From the NCBI GenBank assembly GCA_024760905.1, contig CM045745.1, positions 11,935,282-11,999,281 of the forward strand: a stretch of 64,000 nucleotides of DNA, read 5' to 3'. The position numbers and the translations under genes were made by a program. Position 1 is the first letter of the stretch. The number at the start of each line of letters is the position of its first letter. The notes beneath the pieces were generated by a model, which saw nothing but the letters and a program-made list of their open reading frames with translations, did not search any database and had not been told where the DNA came from. This document shows positions 1-63,760 of the stretch, in pieces. The DNA is from Plotosus lineatus (taxonomy: Eukaryota; Chordata; Actinopteri; Siluriformes; Plotosidae).

Positions 1-814
1 CATATTTATATTTCCTACAGGAATTCCTTGCCAAAAACACATCTTTTTCATTTCTTTTATCTTTCAGAATTTCTCATTGCTTTATTTTCGAAAGCATCCA
101 TGCTCCACAGAATGCCTTTGTAAGTGTCCAAGATTTGTACAGCACTGTATCAATCGTTAAATGTTTTCCATTACATGTTTCGAAAGGCTTTTGACATGCT
201 GTTTAGATAATCGTTTTGGTTGTACACGTTATTTAAGAATGACGAGCTCTGTAACGTCCACCTGTGATTAATTTAAACCGCGGTGCACCTGCACAGCACA
301 TCTGCTGCCCCAAAGCAAATGTACTCTGTACCGCTTTATCAAAATGGTTTAAACCTGAGCAGAGCTGTGTTGAAACTCTGTCATGACTAAGACCAATACT
401 TTCTGCTACTTGATGCCGTTTTCATTTTTAAGAAGTTTTCATGTCATTGTTTGTACTGCATCATGATGGGTAGTAAATAGTCAGGCTGCAAAGTCTATCG
501 TTTGCTAGTTGTAAAATGCCGAAAAGGAAAAAAATTATATAGTTATAATCCACCAGCGTGTGTATGAGACCTGTACCAAAGCCAAGTCGACCCTATTAAA
601 CAGCAAGTGGCATAACACTCAAGTAAAGTCATATTCCAGTCATCACACATAGTGTTAGTTTTATTTTCTATTGTTCTTGGTTTTACTCAAGTCTTCCTGC
701 ACAGCTTAGATCATTTTAATGATCACATCTGACTGCAATGAAAAGCTGTGCATTCCCTTTAATCATTCCCTGATTTTTTTTTTCTCTCTCTCTCTCTCTC
801 TTTCTTTCTCCCAG
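1..814 (+). other. intron upstream of the first visible adamtsl1 exon
   Basis: AT-rich sequence ending in a (CT)n tract and acceptor. No exon, repeat family or RNA gene recognised. Confidence 0.5.
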
Positions 815-54533
<53,719 letters not shown>

Positions 54534-54900
54534 GATAAAAGTACAGAACTAAAGACTGACCCAGAGACTAAGGAGCACCTGCAGGCCCATCACACATCCC
54601 AGCACATGGTCCAAAACCAAAGACCATGATTGATGTGATTGGTTAGGGTCAACAGGTCATCCATTAATTAGCCCAGTCCCAAGTCGGGGGATGAGACTGG
54701 ATGTAAAGTTTAAAGTAATGAACATTGATTTTAATTTAACTTCAATGAAGGCTTTGATTTAATTGTGTGTGTGTATATGTATTTTTTTTCTTTGGTTTGG
54801 TCTTTTTTGTCTGTCTGATATTCCAAAAAGATATGTCATTTTGAAATTCACTGGATTGCACATTCTAGACTCAATTTAAATAAAATCAAAGTAGACTTTG
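54534..54900 (+). other. adamtsl1: adamtsl1 probable 3' UTR
   Basis: Non-coding sequence directly after the stop. An AATAAA hexamer at 54879-54884 is the first good polyadenylation signal; a second AATAAA lies at 55390-55395. The real cleavage site cannot be fixed from sequence alone. Confidence 0.5.
54879..54884 (+). terminator. candidate polyadenylation signal AATAAA
   Basis: First AATAAA about 345 bp downstream of the adamtsl1 stop codon. Its position is plausible for a 3' end, but a hexamer in AT-rich DNA is weak evidence. Confidence 0.4.
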
Positions 54901-55087
54901 GTTATGAATGAATGTCCACAGAAGTTTGCTGGAACTTTTGGCTCAGAACTATTTTAGTCAGCATAACACAAATTGGCTACTGTACAGTAATTAGAAAACC
55001 ATATAGTGAGAGGAAAGTGGAAACTTTTTATATCCCTGTAATCTGCCACGAAAAGACATGGTAGATAAAATGAGACAAATGTGCGTT

Positions 55088-55161
55088 TACCATAAATTCT
55101 GGACTATTGAGCGCACCTGAATATAAGCCACACCAACTAAGTCTAAAAAGAAAAAATAATT

Positions 55162-55197
<36 letters not shown>

Positions 55198-55373
55198 CCG
55201 CACCTGTTTATAAGCCGCCGGTGTCTGTCTTGCTCTTGCACTTCCTGCTAGAGCACCCCCTGGAGGCCATTAGCCAATAAAAAAATCTATAGATTAGCCG
55301 CGTCGTTGTTTAAGCCACAGGGTTCAAACCATGTGGAAAAAAGTAGTGGCTTATAGTCTGGAAATTACGGTAA
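55088..55373 (+). mobile_element. MITE with TTACCGTAATTTCC-type termini
   Basis: Left TTACCATAAATTCTGGACTA and right GTCTGGAAATTACGGTAA are inverted repeats; the interior has ATAAGCCGC/ATAAGCCAC motifs and (TA)n. A common fish element of uncertain superfamily. Confidence 0.7.
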
Positions 55374-55399
55374 ATATAACCTCTCTCAAAATAAAGTTT

Positions 55400-56640
55400 G
55401 AACAGGGAGAAATTTGAATTATAACTAATCAAAAAAGCTGAACGAAAGTTATTTGGAAAACATAACGAGACATGTTGCTGCTTTAGTAACAGGCAATGTA
55501 TCCTATGTCACAGTATTAGAATTGTGACTTAAAAATGGGCCTTCAATGTCCAGAAACCCTGAGCTTTGCACTTATAATATCCACATCCATTTTTATGTGA
55601 CTGGATATTGTTTGGTTGTTGTTATTATTGTTTCGTTTTGCTTGTTATTCTTTTATACATTGATCTTGTCCTGCTTTTTGTCAACAATTTAACCACTTAT
55701 TAATATAGTGTAGTTGTGCCTAGTACTTAAAATCTCTAAATAAGTGTTATATGCATAAGATGTTTAGACAAATAATAATAAATTCATCTTTACACTCAGG
55801 CATAGAACAAAGAATTACATATTTCAAAAATCGGTATTTAAAAATATCAAAAACACAAAGAATCTTATGTGTTGAAATGCTTACAGTTAGTGAAACTGAC
55901 CCGAAAGCTAAGCAACCGTTCATTATATTAAAAATACTGCTGAAGATACTTCTTTTCAGGAGATAAAATTATCTCTTTTTAATACTTTTTACAGTGTTAG
56001 ATGATTTCAAAGCTATTTATTAATTTGTTTAATTTGTATAAGTGTAATTTTTCTGAAAATGAAAATTAATTGTGATGAAGCTGTCCAAGCCTAGAGTTTC
56101 TTTGCCATTGCTCGTCACTTGTAACAGGTCATTCTTTAAATTAAAAAAAATGTGTTTCATGTTTTGCTGTAGTAAATAAGCATTAGGCTTGGCACAGGTG
56201 TACAGGTACAATGTACAGAATAGGCCAAAGACACTGTTTTTCTCGGTCATTTATTTTTTTTCAATAAACAGTATTTCTTCAACACAGAAATGACCATATT
56301 TCATATGACATGAAATTTGTTTGATTATTTGTAAAATCCTGTTTTCCAGCCACAATTAAGAACTTTCATCATGCTAACTTGATTAAAGTATGAACAGTAC
56401 AATGTATAAACAATAGAGTTTTTCAGTATACTGGCAGAGAATTCATAGTTCCTTTTTTTTTTGGTTTCTGCAGTATGATATACAGTACTACAGTTGTAGA
56501 TGATTCATTAGAAGCACAATGACAGACGTAGACTACAGCATTGGGGGTGTACCAGTTTAGTTGTTTTTCTGTTAGACATTACACGGAAAGGATGTTCTTC
56601 TGATGGACTTCTTATTGATCATCGCACTGTGTTTATGTCT
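55400..56640. other. intergenic stretch between adamtsl1 and the NLR locus
   Basis: AT-rich. No promoter or gene recognised with confidence; any first NLR exon or promoter would lie here. Confidence 0.4.
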
Positions 56641-56651
56641 TTAGTGCTGTT

Positions 56652-56955
56652 ATGACACTAGCTGGAAAACCTCAGTCTTGCCTACAGTACTTCAGGCAAA
56701 ACCGAGTTTCTCTTGTGGACAAACACGAGGTCTACATTGATTACCTAATAGATGTATTAATTACAAAGAGTGTCTTCAGCAGAGATGATTAAGAGGAGAT
56801 ACAGTATGGGAAGGGACCACGTGAAAAGGTTCGCCAAGTACTGGATATATTGGAGGCGAAGGGGGAAGACGCAGCTAAAATGTATATTTCTGCCAGTAGC
56901 GGCCTTGGAGAGGTCAACATAAAGACTGGATATTGTTCATTAAAGCAGACACCAG
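56652..56955 (+). pseudogene. NLR exon with CARD domain
   Basis: The acceptor is at 56643-56644 (CTTTAG) and the donor GTAAGT starts at 56956; ATG at 56652 is a possible start. The reading LQYFRQNRVSLVDKHEVYID, a TAA at 56790-56792, then EEIQYGKGPREKVRQVLDIL and EAKGEDAAKMYIS follows the six-helix CARD pattern. A CARD mediates homotypic interaction with adaptor or effector CARDs. Whether the stop replaces a Glu is inferred. Confidence 0.7.
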
Positions 56956-57003
56956 GTAAGTGTATGAATATGTATTTTATGTAGTGTGTGTATACTGTAT
57001 GTA

Positions 57004-57004
<1 letters not shown>

Positions 57005-57052
<48 letters not shown>
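57005..57052 (+). repeat. (GT)n microsatellite
   Basis: About 46 bp of GT inside the CARD-NACHT intron. Confidence 0.95.
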
Positions 57053-57053
<1 letters not shown>

Positions 57054-57187
57054 TGTCAAGAGATCCAAAACGTGATAAGCACCATTTTCTCGAAAAATGA
57101 GTTGGTGATACTGTAGTGCCCTATTCAGCAGCTGAATTTGTGTTCTTACTTGTGCTCAATGGATTTAAAATATGTTGATATACAGTA

Positions 57188-57981
57188 CAGTGGTACCTGA
57201 CTTTACGAAATTAATCCATTCCATCGCCTTTTTCGTAACCTGCATTTTTCGTAAATTTAATTGCATTTTACATGTAAAACGCGTGCTTCGTTCCAAGGCT
57301 CCAAATACTACCCCATAAATCCTTTAAAAATTATAACAGCATACCTTTAAAGACCTCCTTCTGCTTCAATATCGTACCGATGGTAGACGGGTTTGGCCAT
57401 ATTCCTTTGCGATATCACTCGAGCCCATTTCTTCTTCTCACTCGCACCGGAAATCACACGCGAGCGTGTGTGTGTGCGTGTGTGTGTTGACCATGTCTTT
57501 TTAGCACAGTTATAATCTTACAAATGTTTATGTAAAAGCCTGAGTCAAGAAATAAAGCATAAAGCAACAGTAACGCTGTCCTTTACACGAAAAGCATCAT
57601 GGTAGATGCAGCTCCATAATAGCTAATGGGAGGGAGCTGCGTCATCCCTCCTAGCTAATGGGAGGCCAGCACAGTGGGACTTTGGGAGATAGGCAATGGG
57701 AGGTAGCTGCGACATCCTTCCTAGCCAATAGGAGGCCAGCAGGGCAGGATGTTAGAACATCATTGTTGGGAGAGCAGCTCGTGCATTGTTTGAAAGTTTG
57801 AATAGCGCGTTTTAATGTTTGAATGGCACGTTTGAATGTTTCAATGTCGCGTTTGAATTTTTAAGATGCCGCTTTTGTAACGTGAACTTGTTTCGTATCC
57901 ATAAACAGAAATTTTCAGAAAATTTGTTTCGTAACCTGAATTTTTCGTTTGGTGAAACTTTCGTTAAGTGAGGTACCACTG
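57188..57981 (-). mobile_element. Tigger/pogo-like element, short copy
   Basis: 794 bp between TA dinucleotides. Termini CAGTGGTACCTGACTTTACG and GTGAGGTACCACTG. Lies in the intron between the CARD and NACHT exons. Confidence 0.82.
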
Positions 57982-58326
57982 TATAGCATTCTGGGGGAAA
58001 TACTTTAGTATCGCTGCTCGTTTTAAAGAACAGATTGAAGATTTGATTTCTTTTGTTGTTGTTGTTTTGTATATCATAGTGCATCTACTTTTTTTTTTTT
58101 TGGCCGAACACTATATATAAGTATGTTAAATGTATAGTACATAATATATAATAGAATAATATGATTTTATGTGTTTCAGATTACCAAAATGTCATAACAA
58201 AGCATAAATCTGTCTTAAAACGCAGAACTGAGTGTATGCTCTACTATAATACACGGGGGAAAGATCCTTTTTTCTGAACACTATGTCAATCTTCTTGTTG
58301 TGAAAGGACACCATAGTTTATAAATT

Positions 58327-58356
58327 AAAAGACAAGGTTTTAAAAGAAAAGGTTTT
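58327..58356 (+). repeat. 15-bp tandem duplication in the NACHT exon
   Basis: AAAAGACAAGGTTTT followed by AAAAGAAAAGGTTTT: two units with one mismatch. Confidence 0.85.
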
Positions 58357-59319
58357 AACCTTTGGACAGCAGCGCATTTCACTACAGCACAAAGCTATGG
58401 AACACAGATTGATCAAGCCAGCACAGCTGTTTTCCACTGAACCAGGCAAAAAGCCAGCCAAACAGATTTTGGTGACTGGAGTAGCAGGGATTGGGAAAAC
58501 TGTTCTAGTCCAGAAAATTCTTTGCGATTTCAGTCATCACAAAGCACATCAATCTTTTGATTTCATAATCCATCTCACCTTCAGGGACCTGAATCTCATC
58601 AGCAAGCCAGTGAGCCTCCGAGAACTCATTCTGCGTAAAAATGGACATCTTTCCGAACATCTTGACATGATCACTGAAAATGACACTAAACTTTTGATTA
58701 TTTTGGATGGTTTTGATTAATTTAAGCACTACCGAGGTTGTGACGTGGACATCTACTTGACAGAGCTTGATGAAGAAGGTAGGGTGGTGGAGGTCCTATC
58801 CAGCTTGATATCAGGGGAACTCCTCCCAGGAGCCTCTGTGCTGGTAACCAGCAGGCCCATGGCTGTAAGCCACATTCCCATTGACGCCATTGACTGCTTT
58901 GTTATCATAACGGGATTCCCCACTGTTGAAATCCAAGACTTCTTCCATCGTTTCTTTCACGACAAGGGGCTAGCTACTACAATGTTCAATCGAGTGGCAG
59001 AAAGTGAACTAATGCTTACTCTCTGCTACATACCAGCCTTCTGTCAAATTGTCTGTCACATTTTGAAGGAACGTAAGGGTCTATACCCAGCAAACCCGAG
59101 AACAATAACTGATATTTACGTGCAGTACTTGCTGGCAATGGTCAAATCCCACACAAACAATCGAATTGAATATTTCAACAGTGTGACAGACATGAAGCAT
59201 GAAGACCATCTACCAGAAATCTTATCGAAGCTTGGAAAATTAGCATACCTGAAATTAATGAATCAAGAGACTCTATTTTATAGTAACACTGATGAAATTA
59301 TTAGTTGTTATCGCACGTA

Positions 59320-59406
59320 CTTTTCTGGACAAGACATCCGTTCAGGAGCCGGAATACACATCTTCTGTGTAGCTTGGCTCCTGAACGGATGTCTTGTCCA
59401 GAAAAG
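59320..59406 (+). repeat. fold-back hairpin A in the NLR exon
   Basis: Perfect 31-bp arms 59320-59350 and 59376-59406 around a 25-nt loop. The left arm encodes FLDKTSVQEP on the plus strand. The complement of right arm plus loop reads FLDKTSVQEPSYTEDVYS, the continuous ancestral protein. Confidence 0.93.
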
Positions 59407-59592
59407 ACTGCTGTATTGCGCTGTATTGTGCCATGACAGATGTACCCTTATCTGAGACATTAGGTTCAAGCAATGAATACAGTATCCAAAGTCTGCCAGG
59501 TAACCTTGATCTGTTTATGAGATTCCTTTCTGGTCTACTATCAGAGAGGAGCCAAGAACTGCTCTCCAGAAATATTGGCTTTCGAAAGCAGC

Positions 59593-59748
59593 ATCCTGTT
59601 GCTCGAAAATACAATGCAACTGTGTGAGAATGTCAGTGTCATTCTCACAGGTGGTTCGAGTATCTGATACGAGTTTCAAATACTCGAACCACCTGTGAGA
59701 ATGGCGCTTACATTCTAATAGTTGCACTGTATTTTCGAGCAACAGGAT
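59593..59748 (+). repeat. fold-back hairpin B in the NLR exon
   Basis: Arms 59593-59663 and 59680-59748 with a 16-nt loop. Inner 24 bp (59640-59663 with 59680-59703) are perfect and outer 29 bp (59593-59621 with 59720-59748) have one mismatch; the middle 16-18 nt have diverged. Confidence 0.93.
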
Positions 59749-59959
59749 GTTCTACTAATGAAGGAGCTCAAGATGCAAAGTCTGCGTATCAACCTCAGTG
59801 ACGTAATTCTTTCTACCATGGACTACAATGCTTTGAAGTTCTTTCTCAATGAAATGCAACTGTCTATATTAGAAATGGATCTGACTGGGACTAACATTGA
59901 TGCTGAATCACTAAATTTGCAGCCCTATTTGCTCAGATGTGAGAAGCTATGGTAAGTCT

Positions 59960-60127
59960 CTTCTTCTTCTTCTTTTCCTTTCGGCTTTTCCCTTCAGGGG
60001 TCACTACAGCAAACCATCCGCCTCCATCTCACCCTATCCTGTGTATCCTCTACTCTTACTCCAACTACCTTCATGTCCTCCTTCACCACATCCATAAATC
60101 TTCTCTTTATGATGGTTTGTATTTAAA
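59960..60127 (-). mobile_element. RTE LINE 3'-end fragment inserted at a splice donor
   Basis: CTTCTTCTTCTTTTCCTTTC, AGGGGTCACTACAGC and CATCTCACCCTATCC in antisense. Flanked by an 11-bp duplication ATGGTAAGTCT at 59949-59959 and 60128-60138, which contains the donor GTAAGT. About 19 bp at its right end do not match the LINE. Confidence 0.85.
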
Positions 60128-60490
60128 ATGGTAAGTCTAAGTCCCTAGGTTAGAAGTGTCCAATTTTATCCATAATCGGCCGGAGTGGGCGCAGGCTTTC
60201 ATTCCAACCAAGCAGGAGCCACACCTTTCACCTATTTTAAACTTTCATTTAAAAAAAAGGACTGGTCATACATTCGTGGTTAAATTTTAAAGCCAGATTG
60301 CTGCGGTTTTGATGAAATCACCTTGGTTATAAGACCGCAATACCGTGTATATTTGAAAGCCAACACAGATTGTAAAACCTGGGTATATTTCATACTGAAT
60401 GTCAGAATGTGCTAAATTCACATAACTTTACCAATAATCACACTGATATTCGTAATTAATTTTTAAAAAGTTTGGAATTAAATGTACATC

Positions 60491-60811
60491 GGGCGCTGAA
60501 TTGCTGATCCTAAGGTTGGAGGTTCGAGTCCCACTCTGCACAAGGTTGTCACTGTCCCCCCCCCAGTGCATTTAACTGGGTTATCAAAGGCCGGCCATGT
60601 CTCTCACTGTCTATGGTGAGAGGCTCATGTAAAAGAACCATTGCTGACTTTCGACAAGATTAGCTGCAAAGCCGTCAGCGTGTTTCCGCCCTGTGATGGC
60701 CTGGTGAGCTGCCCAGGGTGTACTCTGCCCTCACCTGGAGTCGGCTGGGATGGGCACCAGCCTCCCCATGACCCTAATTAGGATTAAGCAATTACAGAAA
60801 ATAAACAACTG
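60491..60811 (+). mobile_element. SINE family A, 5'-truncated copy with target duplication
   Basis: Flanked by AAATGTACATC at 60480-60490 and 60812-60822. Starts in the tRNA-like head (GGGCGCTGAATTGCTGATCC). Confidence 0.85.
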
Positions 60812-60893
60812 AAATGTACATCTTAGACTTTTTTTTTCATTTTCCCCATCTTTTGTGTCATTCAACTATAACTTTCAACAGTAAAATGGCCTC

Positions 60894-61239
60894 GGGCAGT
60901 GGTGGCCTGGTGGTAAAGGTGCTGGATCACTGATCCCAAGGATGGGGGTTCAAGCCCCACTCTCAACAGGTTGTCACTGTCCCCCCAGTGTAGCTAACTG
61001 GGTTATCAAGGGCCGGCCATGTCTCTCACTGTCTTTGGTGAGAGGCTGTAAAAGACCCATTGCTGACTTTCGTCAAGAGTAGCTGCATAGCCGTCAGCAT
61101 GTTTCTGCCCTGCGATGGCCTGATGAGCTGTCCAGGATGTACTCTCTGCTCTCACCCAGAAACGGCTGAGATGGGCACCATCCTCCCTGTGATCCTAATT
61201 AAGATTAAACGGTTCAGAAAATGAATGAATGAATGAGTG
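60894..61239 (+). mobile_element. SINE family A copy with 14-bp target duplication
   Basis: Flanked by AGTAAAATGGCCTC (60880-60893) and AGTAAAATGGTCTC (61240-61253), one mismatch. Confidence 0.85.
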
Positions 61240-61334
61240 AGTAAAATGGTCTCACCAATACGGCACCAGTCTGGCATCAGTGTTTGCCTGATGCAAACAA
61301 TGAGATGCGCAATCCAGTCCTTTGTATGTTTGAG

Positions 61335-61610
61335 ATAAGATAAGATAAGATAAGATACAGCTTTATTAATCTCACAATGGAGAAATTCACTGTTACAGGC
61401 TCTTGAGGTACCATCAGTAGGGGGTGCAAAAATAGATACAAATACAAACATACACACGTACATATATATTATATAAGTAAATAAATAAGTAGATACATAA
61501 ATAGTATAAATTAATAAACAATAAAAGAAAAGAATGGAGCAACTTTATAGACTGGCCTATATTAAAGTGTAAAGATGCTGTTCCTGCTTGGTTGGAATTA
61601 AAGTCTGCAC
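61335..61610 (-). mobile_element. LINE 3'-tail-like repeat with (GATAA)n
   Basis: GATAAGATAAGATAAGATAC then CTTTATTAATCTCACAATGG and GAGAAATTCACTG; resembles the tail of Rex1/Babar-type fish LINEs in antisense. Classification from memory. Confidence 0.5.
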
Positions 61611-61938
61611 TCACATCAGCTCTTTATGTATAAGACGACACACCCCTGTTCTAGGTGTTGGATCAGTGGTCTGAGAGGACCCCCTACCCTACACAGTTTA
61701 GTTTGCCCTTGTTCTCATCATACTTGATTTAACTAATTAGCTAAGTAACAACTCCTAATCACTTGATGGGGATGAGATGGAACAGGGAAAACATTAAAAT
61801 GTATAGGACAGAATCCTCCAGGACCAGGGTCGCCAACCTCTGAGATAGAGCATACTGATTCAATTTTGGATAAGAATAAATATCATAAAATTTTCAGACA
61901 CATTTAGTGTAATGCTCCTGATATGTAATCTGTCATAG

Positions 61939-62022
61939 GCTGGGGGAAAATAGTCTGGACTTTGGAGCCATTGAGGTAATTCATGACATCCTGGAAGAGT
62001 CAGATATCCTAAAGGAACTTGG
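61939..62022 (+). pseudogene. NLR LRR exon 1
   Basis: An 84-nt exon (28 codons, one leucine-rich repeat), phase 2 both sides, acceptor GTCATAG, donor GTAAAC. It encodes LGENSLDFGAIEVIHDILEE and SDILKEL. Joins in frame with the upstream TG at 59950-59951 to give a conserved Trp. Confidence 0.8.
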
Positions 62023-62125
62023 GTAAACCTTTAATTCATCACCATTCCAGTCATAATTTAGTGAGTGTTGATATTTAATATTCTACCAGCAAAATACTCA
62101 AGCTACATTAGCCATATTGATACAG

Positions 62126-62209
62126 ATTAGGATGGACAGACATTGGTGATGAGCATCTTTCCATACTCAGCAATGCTATTGGGACTCTGCGAAGGTTGAC
62201 AGACCTCTG
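62126..62209 (+). pseudogene. NLR LRR exon 2
   Basis: An 84-nt exon, phase 2 both sides, acceptor GATACAG, donor GTGAGT. It encodes LGWTDIGDEHLSILSNAIGT and LRRLTDL. A later AG at 62130 would give the wrong frame, so the upstream AG is chosen. Confidence 0.78.
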
Positions 62210-62289
62210 GTGAGTGGATATACATATCATTTAAAAATTAATAAAAGGATTTTCATCAATTTGTAACATTTTTTCATATAAACATTATT

Positions 62290-62680
62290 TCTCCCTGGGC
62301 TCCTGAGTGGCACATCGACAAGATGTATGACTATAAACCCGGAGATCAGAAGTTCGACTCCAGGTTGATGCCACAGCCATCCATGACTGGGAGTCCAAGG
62401 GAGTTGATTGGCCACACATGCACAGGAGGGAAGAATAGCATACGTCACAGTCACCAGTCAATTATAAGCATCTGTGAGCACATTCATATGAGGGGCAGAT
62501 AGACCTTTCCTCTGAGTATGTTATGCCACCCCCAAATATGCATGCTCAGAGGTGGGTGGCAGCATTGCAAGCTTATGCCCCACCCTGATTGGTGGTTGTT
62601 GTGTGATAGGGAAGGCAATACTTGATGGGTGAGGATTGGATATGAGTAAAATTAGGGGAGAGAATGGGGGAGGACAAAAA
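62290..62680 (+). mobile_element. SINE-like repeat family D, longest copy
   Basis: Head GGCTCCTGAGTGGCACATCG with B-box-like AGTTCGACTCC, then GTTGATGCCACAGCC and the tail GGTGAGGATTGGATATGAGT. In the intron between LRR exons 2 and 3. Confidence 0.6.
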
Positions 62681-62775
62681 AAATTATACATGTATTCCTT
62701 TACAGATTATACACTAGATTAGCCAGATGATAAACTGTATTTTTATTTATTGAGACTACTTTTCACTTTACTTAG

Positions 62776-62850
62776 GATGGAGGGGAACAGAATCACTTTT
62801 GCAGGATTATCACCATTAAATGCCTACATGCCTTCTCTTGAGAGAGTTAT
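62776..62850 (+). pseudogene. NLR LRR exon 3
   Basis: A 75-nt exon, phase 2 both sides, acceptor CTTACTTAG, donor GTAAGT. It encodes MEGNRITFAGLSPLNAYMPS and LERV, a further LRR. No other LRR exon is recognised before 64000. Confidence 0.72.
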
Positions 62851-62964
62851 GTAAGTTAAGCAATAATTACTAACAGAAATTCCAGCACAAACAATTATTA
62901 CTGAAAACATTTTAGGTTTCAACAATACAATGATTGGAAATATTTATGTACCAGACTTCATATG

Positions 62965-63300
62965 TCGAATTTGTAAGCCAAAAGATACACTGGATTGCCC
63001 AAAGTGTGTTGACACCTTAACATCACACCCATAAGTGCTTGTTGAAAATCCCATTCCTGATTCATTTCTCCATTTGCTGTTTTAACAACCTCCACTCTTC
63101 TGGAAAGACTTAACTTCCAATTCTTTCCAAAGCTGTTCAGTCGGGTTAAGGTCAGGGCATGGTGCAATCCAGTTGAATTCTACATCAGCCTTGGCAAACT
63201 ATATCTTCATGGACCTCTCTTTGTTTATAGAGGCATTTTCATGCTGAAACATGTTCCTGCCTGTTACTGTCAATGAAGGGAGAAACAATGCTACAGCATT
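62965..63300 (+). mobile_element. DNA-element fragment, class uncertain
   Basis: ACAACCTCCACTCTTCTGGA, GTCGGGTTAAGGTCAGGGC and GCATTTTCATGCTGAAACATG recall a common fish DNA transposon with transposase-derived antisense text. Decayed. Confidence 0.5.
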
Positions 63301-63339
63301 TTTATACAATTTTACACAATTGTGTACTCATAACTTTAT

Positions 63340-63760
63340 TACCGTATTTGACGTGATAAGCGTCCAGGGCGCTTTGGAGTGGGTGGGCGCTTATTAAAAT
63401 ATTTACCAGCGGAGTGGAACAGTAAGTGCTTATTAGCATTGAGGTGGAAAACATGAATAATAACAGAACTATCAAAGAGTTTTACTGGCATTTGTATTAT
63501 TCATTTTGCGATATCAACCAAATTACTTACATGTAAGCTAAAAAAAACCCAGAAAACAGCAGAATTAAAAAAAAAAAAAAAAAAAAGACCCTTTAATTTT
63601 CCCTCCCGGTGCTGTTCTTTTTAAATATTTTCCCCCCATATGTAAAATCGAGCCAATCAACATGAATGTCAACTTTAGCACATGGCATGTTGAACCAATC
63701 AACACAAACAAGCACATGGCCAAAAACTATGAAGTTAGTGAGCAGGAGAATCGTGTGAAA
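63340..63760 (+). mobile_element. DNA element, family 5 copy, extending rightward
   Basis: Starts TTACCGTATTTGACGTGATA and GCGCTTTGGAGTGGGTGGGC and is the reverse complement of 17993-18426 over about 400 bp. Includes a 21-A run near 63567. Its other end is not seen and may lie beyond the window. Confidence 0.72.

Larger units (their letters stand above)
58180..59951 (+). pseudogene. NLR exon with FISNA-like region and NACHT domain
   Basis: Acceptor TTTCAG, donor GTAAGT at 59952. It opens in phase 1 (DYQNVITKHKSVLKRRTEC), shifts frame near 58270 to EHYVNLLVVKGHHSL, stops at 58321, shifts again and reads VLTFGQQRISLQHKAMEHRL into the NACHT domain. After the 58718 stop it reads FKHYRGCDVDIYLTELDEEG, ASVLVTSRPMAV and LTLCYIPAFCQIVCHILKE (sensor and winged-helix region). 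A 15-bp near-perfect tandem duplication lies at 58327-58356. Beyond hairpin A the frame changes (ALYCAMTDVPLSETLGSS), and beyond hairpin B again (LHCIFEQQD, LDLTGT-like MDLTGTNIDAE). Confidence 0.8.
56652..62850 (+). pseudogene. NLR-type receptor (CARD-NACHT-LRR), broken copy; may continue past the window
   Basis: This is a cytoplasmic innate immune receptor of the NLR family, resembling the CARD-containing NLRC-type genes of fishes. Pieces in order: CARD exon (56652-56955), FISNA-like/NACHT exon (58180-59951), LRR exons 61939-62022, 62126-62209 and 62776-62850, all with GT-AG boundaries. Walker A is GVAGIGKT (58478-58501) and Walker B LLIILDGFD (58691-58717). Lesions: in-frame TAA at 56790 in the CARD, a frameshift near 58270, TAA at 58321, a frameshift near 58325, TAA at 58718 right after Walker B, and two fold-back hairpins (59320-59406, 59593-59748) that move the reading frame twice. 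A LINE fragment sits at the first LRR-side donor. The LRR exons themselves remain clean. I infer a pseudogene; an assembly error could explain part of it. Confidence 0.8.

Noticed and set aside
56652..58720. Stop-codon readthrough as an explanation of the in-frame TAA codons
   Set aside because: TAA is the least leaky stop, and frameshifts and hairpins in the same gene point to pseudogenisation or assembly error.
59342..59742. Two overlapping minus-strand open frames that look like protein (FLDKTSVQEP, CIFEQQD)
   Set aside because: They are inverted copies of the plus-strand NLR exon created by the fold-back hairpins, not an antisense gene.
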